A stretch of 64,000 nt of DNA from positions 372,001 through 436,000 of the forward strand of contig VCCP01000007.1 in assembly GCA_005765155.1 (NCBI GenBank), read 5' to 3'. This stretch comes from Zelopaecilomyces penicillatus. Lineage: Eukaryota > Ascomycota > Sordariomycetes > Hypocreales > Pseudodiploosporaceae. The notes below the pieces were generated by a model. It ran no database searches. It saw only the letters and a program-made list of their open reading frames with translations, and had not been told where the DNA came from. Positions 54,218 to 64,000 of this stretch are shown piece after piece. The stretch's first letter is position 1; every line of letters begins with the position of its first letter. Both the position numbers and the translations under genes were made by a program.

Positions 54218-56399
54218 ATAACTATAATAAATATAGATATATCTTATAATACTATAAATAACCTAAGAAAGATAAGAAATCTTAAAAGCTAATACTGAAT
54301 ATATAATAGAGTATATATATTATAGCTAAAAACGGATAAACTCTGGCTATAATAGGATAAAGAAGATAGGGATAAGGATAACCCAGAAACTATAAATACC
54401 CTATACCTTAATAATCACTAATATTATAAACTATACTAACCTAATCTAGTATTATATAATAAAACCAATAATTAAATATAAATATAAATAAAAAGAAAGA
54501 ATTTAAGGAAATCCTAGATAGATAAATTATCCTTACTATTAATAATAAAAATATATTAATAAAAGATAATACTATAAATGAAAGCTTAGACTCTAGTTCT
54601 TTAGAATCTAAGAGTAAAGAGCCTCTTAGAATAACTTAATATTATATTATACTATATCTATTACCTAAGAGTACTACCTATAAATACCTTAAAGAAATAA
54701 TAATTAAACTTATATAAATATTAAGCTATATAGATAAAGTTAATCTTTAATTTATAATTATTAAATATATTTATAAATAAATATTAAAAGAAAACCTAGA
54801 TATCCCTATCCTAAGAGACTACCTTAAAAGAGCCTTTATATTAAAAACTAATTATAGTAAATATAAAGATAATTATATACTTCTAGATCTTAATTATATT
54901 TTCTATAATAAAATTAATTAAATATTATATATTGATTTCTCTTATTTTTAATACTAGAAAATAAAAATCCAGAATAAATTCTTCTTATACTATATAGGAG
55001 TATAAGGAATCAAGAATATCCTTATAAAAGATTAATTTATTAACTGATATAAAGCCAAGTACTTTATATCTTTTAAAATTAATATATTTAAACTATATTC
55101 TAAAACCCTAAAAGAATATAAATAAGGAACCAAAAATAAAGACTATAAATCTATTTATTATAAGGTTTATAAATAGGAAAAGCTTAAATTAGGATATAAT
55201 AGACTATAATTTATAAACTATAAAAAAAAAGACTTATATAATTATATTAACCTTAAGTATAATATATATTTATAATGAAAGCTAATATAATAATATAAAA
55301 GATAATTACTAAAAGATAATATCTTAGGGAGGATTTAATATAAAGCTATAATAGTAATTAATTATAATAAACCTTAATATAAATAATATATAAAGGAAAA
55401 TAAATATATATATAAGGAAATAAAGAACCTTTATAAATAAGAATTTAACTTCTAAACCTATAAAGGAAGTTAAGCTAACTGAACTCTATATTATATAATT
55501 ACTTAAGGCTTAAATAAAATAAATTATAATAGATTATATAAAGAATATAATCCTAGAAACTCAAAAAATAAATAAAGTTATCTATAAAAGGGTTATAGTA
55601 TAACCCTTTAATTAAGAAGACTCTTTATATAATAAGTATTAATAGGCTTAAATTAATAATAGAAATATAGATTATAGGATATTATTTTTATATATTAATA
55701 GATAGTGGAGTAATAAATAATTATATATTATTAAAATCTATAAATTATATATAATTATTATAGTATAATAAGAAAGAACTATACCCCTTATATAACCTTA
55801 ATGGAAATACCTTTATCTATAATAAAGGATAGATTAATAAAGAGATTAATTATCTTAAATTTAAAATCTAAGGATATTAAAATAATATTATATTTAATAT
55901 AATAGATATTAAAGAATATAAATTTATATTAGGCTATCTTTAATTATTTAATAATAACCTATAGATTAATTAAAAGATAGGCTAGATATAATAAAGTAAT
56001 ACTATATTATCCCTAAAAGATTATAAATATCTAATAATAATAAATAAAGTAAAAAAGAAATGCTTTATAGCTATTAAAAAGGGCCTTTTATTAGGAAATT
56101 ATATTAAAAAATAATATAATAATTAATAATAATAAACCTAATAGATTATTATTATCCTTAGGATAATAATAAAGCAATTATAAGAATACTTTAAAAATAA
56201 ATTACTCTTAAATATAAAAAAATAACTTATACCTATACCAGAAGAATACTATAAGTATATTAAATTATTTGATAAAGAACTTGAAATAAAGCTCTTCTTA
56301 TATAATTAATAAGATTATAAAATCTAGATTATAAATAGAAAGAAGTCTATTTTTATTAAGATCTATATATTAAATACCAAGGAACTTAAAATATTATAA

Positions 56400-57100
56400 G
56401 AGTATCTTAATAAAATACTTAAAAAAGGATATATTTAATTATCTATATTTAAAATAGGATACCCTATTATATTTATACTAAAAAAGAATAGTAAGCTATA
56501 ACTGATTATAGATTATTGATTATTAAATATAATTATAATTAAGGATTAAATACTTTTATTATTAATTAATAAATTATATAATTAATTATATAGAATAAAT
56601 TGGTTTATTACCTTAGACCTTAAAGGAGTATATAATTTAATTTAAATAAAAAAAGATAATAAATAAATAACTATTTTTAAAATTAAATTTAGACTTTTTG
56701 AATATTTAATAATACCTTTTAGTTTTATTAATACCCTTATAATATTCTAATATATAATTAATAATATTCTTTAAGAATATTTAAATATCTTTATAATAGT
56801 TTATTTAGATAATATCCTAATCTTCTCTTAAATAGAAGAAGAGTATAAAGAATATATTTATAAGGTATTATAATTACTTTAAGATAATAATCTTCTTATT
56901 AAATTAGAAAAATATAAATTTTATAAGTAAATAATTACCTTCCTAGGATATATCTTCTTATTAAATAAAATTTAAATAGAATTAGTAAAAATCACTATAG
57001 TATATAACTAGCTAATACTATAGAATATTATAAATATATAAGAGTTTTTAGGTTTTATTAATTACTATTAAAAATTTATTTATAATTATAATAAAATAGC
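56400..57100 (+). pseudogene. Dead reverse transcriptase of the chromovirus
   Basis: Plus-strand translation shows LKKNSKL followed by IDY-like and LLNIIIIKD-like patterns (about 56,470-56,550), matching KKxGKLRxxxDYRxLN. VYLDNILIFS at about 56,797-56,826 is the YLDD box with only the second Asp changed to Asn. It is less mutated than the RTs of the left block but carries several RIP stops. Confidence 0.8.
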
Positions 57101-57179
57101 TATACTATTTATTAAATATATTAAAAAAGATTATAAATTCCTATAAAAACCTAATATAGATACTGTATTTAAAGAATTT

Positions 57180-57450
57180 AAAAAACAAATCTATAAAGAA
57201 TCTATATTAGTAATATATAATCTAGATAAATCTATAGAATTAAAGACTAATAACTTAAATTATATTATTAAAGCTTAAATCAGATAATAAAATAGTAAAG
57301 AGAGATTATAATCTATTACTTTCTACTTTAAGAAATTTTATAAAGTAGAATTTAATTATTTAATTTATAATAAAGAATTTATAGCTATTATTAAAGTTTT
57401 TAATAAATTCTTATATTATTTATAAGAAAGTAATTATTAAATAAAGGTTT
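57180..57450 (+). pseudogene. Dead RNase H of the chromovirus
   Basis: Patterns VIYNLDKSIELKTN and FNYLIYNKEFIAII, spaced as in gypsy RNase H (the usual forms have D-x-S and NYxxYDKELLAI). Downstream of RT and upstream of the integrase zinc finger, as expected. Confidence 0.7.
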
Positions 57451-57839
57451 TTATTAATTATAAGAATATCTTTTATTTTATTATTATATAAAAGCTAAAT
57501 ATATAATAAACCTATTATATAGAAACCCTTATAGATTATAATTATAAAATTATCTATTATAAAGGATCTAAAAATAATAAAGTAGATATTTTAAGTTAAT
57601 AAAGTAATTATAATAATAGAAAGCCTTATTATAAAGGATAAATCTTTTAAATATCTAAATCAGATATACTATAAATAAAGCTAAATATTATATATTAAGT
57701 TATATTAATTAACCTTATCTTAAAATAAATTAAATAAATATACTCCTTAAAAGATATAGTAAAGGTATTTAAAGGTATAAAATAAAAGGATAGATATTAT
57801 AAATATAATAAGAAACTCTGGATACCTAAAGAACTCTAG

Positions 57840-58450
57840 GAAATTATTATATAAGAATTATATAAATGCCTTATTTATAATTACTAAGGAATTATAAAGA
57901 TTATAGAATAAGTATAAAGATACTATAGATTTAAAGGATTATAATAAATAATCCAGAGGGTTATAAATAATTATATTATTTATAGATAAATTAAACTAAT
58001 AAAATATAAACTATATAGAGAGTTATAACTACTATCAGTACCTATATAATTATAGGAATTAATATTATTTAATTTTATTATTAAACTATTTCTATTAATA
58101 GAACCCCTTATAGAAGTAGCCTATAACTTAATATAGGTTATTATAGAAAGATTAATAAAGTTTTTATATTTTATCTTTTACCTAGAAGCGAGTTTAGTTA
58201 AAGATCTTACTTATAGTTTTAATAAAGTGGTTATAAGCTTATATAGTTTACCAGAAGAAATTATATCTAATAAAGAAATAATATTTGCTTTTAAGTTTTA
58301 ATAAGGATTAATAGAATATCTTAAAACTAGATATAAACTTAATATTACCTATTATCTATAAATAAATAGATAAATAAAATAAATTAATTAAATTATTAAA
58401 GGATACTTATATACTTATATTAATTATTATTAAGATAATTAGATAAAATA
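57840..58450 (+). pseudogene. Dead integrase of the chromovirus
   Basis: An HHCC-like region is followed by core motifs recognisable on the plus strand: NFIIKLFLL (normally DFI-x-KLP), VIIERLIKF, YLEASLVKDL, LPEEIISNKE (normally SDRG), and a later stretch with RINQIIKGY-like spacing. The Asp residues of the catalytic triad appear as Asn, the change expected from RIP of GAT/GAC. Confidence 0.78.
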
Positions 58451-58969
58451 CCTATTAATTATATAATTAGTCTATAATATATCCGTTTCTAAATTAATAT
58501 AAACTATACTAATATATATTAATTATAGATTTATACCTAAAGCTTTTTATTTATTATAATAAGAAGGGCTAAAATCAGAAAAAGCTATATTAAATATTAT
58601 ATAATTATAAAAACTATATAAAAAACTTTATATATAATTATAAATTATCTATAATAGAATAAAATATTATATAAATAAATAAAGATTAAAGGGATTAATC
58701 TTTAAAAAGGGAGATATAGTATACCTTTTATATTATATATTAAGTAAAACCTTTTTAAATATTATAATAATATAATTAAATAATAAATTAGATTTTAAGA
58801 AACTTAAATCTTTTAAAATTAAGAAAGCTATTTTTAATATTAACTATAAACTTTTATTATTAAAGAATATATAGTTATACCTTATATTCTATATTTCCTT
58901 ATTAAATAAAGTATTTAATAATATAAAGGAATATATAATAATATAAATAAAAGTAGTTAAAAGAGAATA

Positions 58970-59090
58970 GAAAATAAAAATAATATTAAATACTAGATAG
59001 GAAAATAATTAAAATAAGTATTTTATTAAATAAAAAGATTTTAAACCTAAAGATAATATATAGGAACCTATTAATTATTTAAATTATTAT
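58970..59090 (+). pseudogene. Chromodomain remnant at the C-terminus of the chromovirus pol
   Basis: After the integrase, plus-strand codons read IK-x-KDFKPKDNI-x-EPINYLN, where the x positions are TAA and TAG in place of Trp TGG. This is the W-K-x-F/Y...N-T-W-E-P-x-x-N-L hallmark of a chromodomain. Chromoviral chromodomains are known to direct insertion to heterochromatin, which fits the location. Confidence 0.8.
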
Positions 59091-59851
59091 TATCTAATAT
59101 TATAATAGTTTTTTTAGAATTAGTTAGCTTAATTAAAGACCTTAAATCGATAAATTTATTACCTAAATCTAAGGAAGATTATTTTATTTTATTTAAAGTA
59201 CCTAGGAACTATAAATCTGATACTATATAATACTTATATACCTCTAAGGTAGGAACCAGATTAATCCTATCTTTAATATTTAATTCTTTTAAACCTTAAT
59301 AAACCAATTTAAAGCTTTATTCTTTAGCCTTCTTCTTAAGCTTATAAATATAAGATAAATGGTTTAGAGCTAAAGAAAACTATAATTATAGCTTAGATAA
59401 TTAATCCTGGATATCTAAAATACTCTTTTTAGTTTCCTTTTTTTTAAAGTTTAAATAATAGTATTACTTTAAAAGTTTTATTATTAATAAAATTAATAAG
59501 AATTAAATACTTTAATATAAATAAGATTATATATATAAGGATATTATTAAAATATTATTATAGAAGTAATCCTATTTTATATAAGCTATATAATAGCTAT
59601 TATTTTTTATTATATAATAAGATTATTTCTATTTAAAATAATAAGAATATAATATATCTATTAATTTACTATCGAAATCTATACCTTTAATTAATATAGA
59701 ATATTTAATAATCTTCTTTAAAGAATATTAAGGTTTCCTAATATAACCTAATATTATAAGAAATAATTTAATATAATATAAGTCCTATAATTTATAAATA
59801 TAAAGGAAGAAAGGAAAGGTATATCTATAGGCCTTAAGGATAAAACCTTTT

Positions 59852-59866
59852 AAAAGGGAGATATTA
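59852..59866 (+). other. Polypurine tract of the chromovirus
   Basis: AAAAGGGAGATA directly upstream of the 3' LTR, the plus-strand priming site of reverse transcription in LTR elements. Confidence 0.75.
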
Positions 59867-60308
59867 TATTATAATCTAATAACTAAGGTTATATAATAGG
59901 CCTTAGTTATATAATTTATAATATTATTAGGTATATACTAGAGGCTTGGAACTATATAGAATTAGATTATAGGTCTAGAGATAATCTTAGGCTTAGGATC
60001 ACTTTTAAAACTATAATTTAATAAGATAGTTTATAATTCTAAGTATAATCTAATAATAAGGATTATAACTTAAATTATAATTTATAATATATATATATAC
60101 TTTTAATTTTTACTCTTTTAGATATAGCTTAGATAATTATTAATAATATTATTATATTAACCTTATTGTTTACCTTAGTGATATTAGATTATAATCCTCT
60201 GGATCTATTATCTATATAATCGATATATTACTTAAAATGCCCTGACTTATCTGCTAATATAAACCCCTTTTATTAGGTTTATCCCTTAGGAATTTACTAA
60301 ACATCACA
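59867..60308 (+). repeat. 3' LTR of the nested chromovirus (442 bp), unevenly RIPped
   Basis: Same length as the 5' LTR. Its left half is as mutated as the 5' LTR, but its right end (about 60,165-60,308) keeps CA, TG and CG sites (AAAATGCCCTGACTTATCTGC, cited in part; ACATCACA end). Confidence 0.92.
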
Positions 60309-63300
60309 TTATTTCTAAAACTACCTTAATATTAGATAGAATAGTGCTTTCTAATCCAGTGATTATATCTAAGAATATATTATAAATAATAGATCGAAGT
60401 ATAAGACTTCCTTATTATTAATTAAAATTAAAGGAGATCTTATTTATAAAGATAGTTACTGTATTATTTTATATATTGATTAATCTTGATTTAGAGCTTG
60501 GGATAATTATAGGTTAGGATTTATTAGATTAGGCTAAAGATATAATAAAAATCCTTTATATCCCTAGGAATAGATTAAATAATCCTATATCTTTAATAAA
60601 GCTAAAGAATATAATAGGAATAATTTAAGTTTACCTATGGATAAGATATAATAAAGCCTTCTTTAATAAATTAATTAAATAATTATATACTAGTATTATA
60701 GCTATAATTAAGATATAAAAAGAAGCCTCTTTTAATTATAGCTAGTATTAAATAGTATTATTTAATTAAGGTTAAGATAATATAAATCTATTAGGCCTAT
60801 ATTATTTCTATATTTTAAAATCGATTAAAGATAATCTTTATAATAATATAAGCTTCTTTTTTAATAAGATATTTTATAAGGTTATTTAAATATACTTAGA
60901 TAGCTATTAATTATTAAATATATAATAAATATTTAAGATTTAAATTAGGATTAGTTCTTAAGAAAGGAAAATAATAAATATATTTATTAATTTAGGCTTT
61001 AAAGATAATATTATTTTAAAATTATTAATTAAGAAATATAGGGTTAAATATAGTTTAATTAAGGTTAAAATAATATTATTCTTTAAGTAAATTATTTGAA
61101 TAATTAAGGAAGTAAAAGTTTAATTCTATATAAGAATCGCTTAAATATCCATTTACTTATATATAATACTAAATAGAGTTATAATATCTTTTATCCTAAG
61201 GATACTATTTATTAAAATAATTAAGCTATTATTTAATTATTTTTAAAAGGGTAGAGATTTATATATTTAATACTAAATAAGATAAGTATAAGTAATTACT
61301 TCTATTATAAATATTATTTATTAGGAATAAAATAAATCTAACTTTTTAAAAAATTAAATATTAATTATATTATTAAAGGTATAATTAATAATAAGGAATT
61401 AATTAATTTAGAATAGCTTCTTAAAAATAATAAAGAAATATTAATAAAGCTTAATTTTAATACTAAGGTAATTATTAGGTATATACTAATAGAGTTTATA
61501 AAGCAGTATATTAAAGTTTTAAAAGTGATTAAGATTAAATTGGATTTTTTAAAAAAAAAGAAGAAATCTAAAAGAAAGGGAATATATTAATTATATAATC
61601 CTTTTAAGGTATATATTTATACCTTATATAAGAAGAAGGCTAATAAAGTTAATCTTATTAATAATATTCCTTTAGATGAATCTATATTTAATAATAATTT
61701 ATTTTAAAAAAAGAAAAAATAAAAGAAAATAAAAAGAAGAATTAATTTAGATATACCCTTTATTAAATATATTATCTTAAAGTTCTTTAATATATTTAAA
61801 GGATCGTAATTTTATAAAGAATATCTTAAGGAAATCCTTTCTTAAATTAAGAATATATTAATCTAATAGAAGATTAATATTTTCCTAGAGATCCTTTATA
61901 ATAAAGAATAGGCTTTATTTTAATAATTTAAAAAAAATAGAATATTTAATCTATTAATTATATCTCTTTAAATTATTAAAGTAATTCCTTATTCAGCCTG
62001 ATAGATATATTTTATCTCTATTCTATAAGGATTAGAAGTAAAAGCTATAAAATTATTAAAGGTATATTTTAAGAATTATATATTAAAAGAGTCTTATACC
62101 TTCTATAAGAATTAATATTTCTTTATTAAGAAAAAGGATAGAGGGCTTTATTTAATTAATATTATTATAAAATATAATACTATTACTCTTAGAGATATAT
62201 TTATCCTTTTTAATATTGATTTTTTTAGTATAGATTTTTTTATATATATTATACTTTTATTATTAGATTTTTTTTTTAGTTATAATTAAGTTTTATTAAA
62301 TAAAAAGAATAGGGATCTTATTATATTTTTTTTTATTATTAATCTTTTAAGGATATATATATTCCCTTAAGGTATTATAAATTCTATAGTTTAATTTATA
62401 AGAATTATAATTTAAATACTATTTAATCTTATCCTAGATATTTATAAACCCTTTCTTAATAATATTATTATATATAAGCTATAATTTATTTATAATAATA
62501 AAAAGATTCTTTTTAAAATATAGAAATATATATTTAAGTATTTATAGAATCTTAATAAAATCCTTTTTAATATTAAGTTTTTTAGATATATAATATTAAA
62601 AGGGAAATTAAGATATTATTAAAATATAATTATTATTATTAGATTTTTTTATAGGATATCTAAAAATAAATCGGTTAAAGAGAAAATTATTAAGATTCTA
62701 GAATAGCTTATTTATTATAATATAATAGATATTAGGGTTTTTCTTAGATTTATTAGCTATTATTAAATTTAGATATATAATTTTATTATTATTATTTTCT
62801 TTTTTATTATCCTATTATAAAAGAAAGCCTTTTAGGAGTAAAGAGGATTATAATTAAAGATAATAGCTAAGCTTAAGGATATAATAATAACTATCCCTAT
62901 TCTAATATTACTTAATCTCTTTAAAAAGAATAGAGAAATTATATTTATAGTAGATACTAGCCTTAAAGGATAGGGAATAGTTTTAATATAAATTCTAAAT
63001 AGATAATAATATTTAATTAGGTTTAAAAGTGGTTATTAAAATAAGATTAAATATAATTATAATATAATAAAATAAGAGTATAAAACTATTTTATTTATAC
63101 TTTAAAGGCTTAAAGGATATATCTATAATATATAATTTACCTTAGAGATAAATATATATATCCTTATATATTAGCTTTATAGTATTATTTATAATATACT
63201 GAATAGTCTTATTATTTACTGGATTAGTTATATTATATTATTTAATTTTATTATTAAATATATTCCTAGGAAAAATAAAAATATAATAGATAGATTTTTT

Positions 63301-64000
63301 TAGAAAGGATTAGGGCTATTTAATTAAATAAATACTAAAGTTAAAAGGGATTTAAAGGATATAATTAATATATATCTTAGATTAATATAATTAAATACAC
63401 TAGAATCTGGATATTCTATAAAGTTCTAATAGATTACTAGATTTTTATATTTATTAAAGAGATTATTTAATCTTAATAGAGTATAATTCAGGATATTATA
63501 TTAAAAAGCTTAGAGATTCTTTATTAAGGATAGGAAATTTTAATTAAGGCTAATTTATAAAAGAAATTATCCTATATTAGTTATTAATAATTTGCTTATT
63601 TATAAGAAATTAATAGTAAGCTATTATATAGCCTAAGGGTATAAAGATAAAATAATTATTTTTAAAACTTTTTTTAATAGGTATTATTAAGAAAAGATAT
63701 AGAATAATATTTCCTTAGCTATAGCTTATTACTTTAAGTATTAAAAGTTTATATTATAATAGGATAGAGAATTAATAATTTTAATATTATTTAAGTAGTT
63801 AATATTAAAAATATACTTTGATTTATAATATATACTATTTGATTATAGTATAAACTTCCTTATAGAAACTTATTATAATTTGATTGGATAGATAGAAGTT
63901 TAATTAATATAGTAAATTAATTTAAAGGCTATAATTAGATTTATTATAATCTTAATATAGTAATATAGATTTATATTTTATATAATTATTAATAATAGAT

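Larger units (their letters stand above)
52195..60308 (+). mobile_element. Chromodomain-type Ty3/gypsy element (chromovirus) nested in family A copy 2, 8,114 bp
   Basis: Two 442-bp direct LTRs (52,195-52,636; 59,867-60,308) flank a plus-strand gag-pol relic. The empty site in copy 1 reads CTACT (39,615-39,619). Here the element is flanked by CTATT (52,190-52,194) and TTATT (60,309-60,313), a 5-bp target duplication with one or two C-to-T changes. Readable parts in order: a gag zinc knuckle (split by a solo LTR), RT (about 56.4-57.1 kb), RNase H (about 57.18-57.45 kb), HHCC plus integrase core (about 57.84-58.45 kb), a chromodomain (about 58.97-59.09 kb) and a purine tract (59,852-59,861). RIP stops are numerous, so it is dead. 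Confidence 0.9.
49075..64000 (+). mobile_element. Ty3/gypsy retrotransposon relic, family A copy 2, truncated by the window end
   Basis: Its 5' LTR (49,075-49,197) begins on the base after the 3' LTR of copy 1. Sequence 49,198-52,194 matches copy 1 from 36,625, and 60,309-64,000 matches copy 1 from 39,615 to about 43,306, nearly base for base. The two parts are separated only by the inserted 8.1-kb element. This copy carries fewer RIP changes than copy 1. RT lies at about 61.9-62.65 kb. It should continue for about 5.8 kb beyond the window if it has the length of copy 1. Confidence 0.85.

Noticed and set aside
36502..64000. Functional retrotransposons
   Set aside because: All pol regions contain many in-frame TAA/TAG codons and Asp-to-Asn changes at catalytic positions.

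Overview
The window is nuclear DNA of a filamentous ascomycete (Pezizomycotina); the class cannot be fixed from the sequence. The evidence is short spliceosomal introns (about 47-170 bp, GTAAGT/GTACGT-type donors, CTAAY/CTGAC-type branch sites), fungal versions of NOT4, ZDS1, the complex I 30-kDa subunit and UBC6, and huge A+T-rich blocks with the mark of repeat-induced point mutation (RIP). In those blocks CA and TG dinucleotides are almost gone, TA is abundant, and the remaining C and G sit mostly in CC/CT and GG/AG.

Layout. (1) 1-8,580 is a normal-composition gene segment. It holds a NOT4/CNOT4 E3 ubiquitin ligase (minus, four exons), a divergently transcribed NDUFS3-type complex I subunit (plus, two exons), a 1.2-kb convergent intergenic stretch, and a ZDS1-family PP2A regulator (minus, at least two exons plus a likely tiny first exon). 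(2) 8,581-32,045 is an extremely A+T-rich, ORF-free block of RIP-destroyed retrotransposons. At least two dead minus-strand Ty3/gypsy reverse transcriptases are recognisable, along with several A/T-only minisatellites, including about 39 perfect copies of an 8-bp unit. (3) 32,046-33,516 is a single-gene island carrying an intact, spliced UBC6/UBE2J-type ER-anchored ubiquitin-conjugating enzyme gene. It ends abruptly at what looks like the TGTTA end of a copia LTR. (4) 33,517-64,000 is a second RIP block, less eroded, in which elements can be delimited.

In block 4 a 12.6-kb Ty3/gypsy element (36,502-49,074) has 123-bp LTRs and abuts, LTR to LTR with no spacer, a second copy of the same family (from 49,075, running off the window). 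An 8.1-kb chromodomain-type gypsy element (52,195-60,308; 442-bp LTRs; 5-bp target duplication) is inserted in the second copy. A 417-bp copia-type solo LTR (53,801-54,217; TGTTA...TAATA ends; 5-bp duplication ATAAC) is inserted in the zinc-knuckle codons of that element. The order of insertion can therefore be read directly.

Functionally, the intact genes are conserved housekeeping genes: mRNA deadenylation/ubiquitylation (NOT4), respiration (NDUFS3), phosphatase and polarity control (ZDS1) and ER-associated degradation (UBC6). They do not form a pathway or cluster. I saw no tRNA, rRNA, CRISPR, secondary-metabolite cluster or effector-like gene. The unusual content is the architecture: nested, differently aged RIP relics, an LTR-LTR junction, and one housekeeping gene stranded between RIP blocks with almost no flanking buffer.
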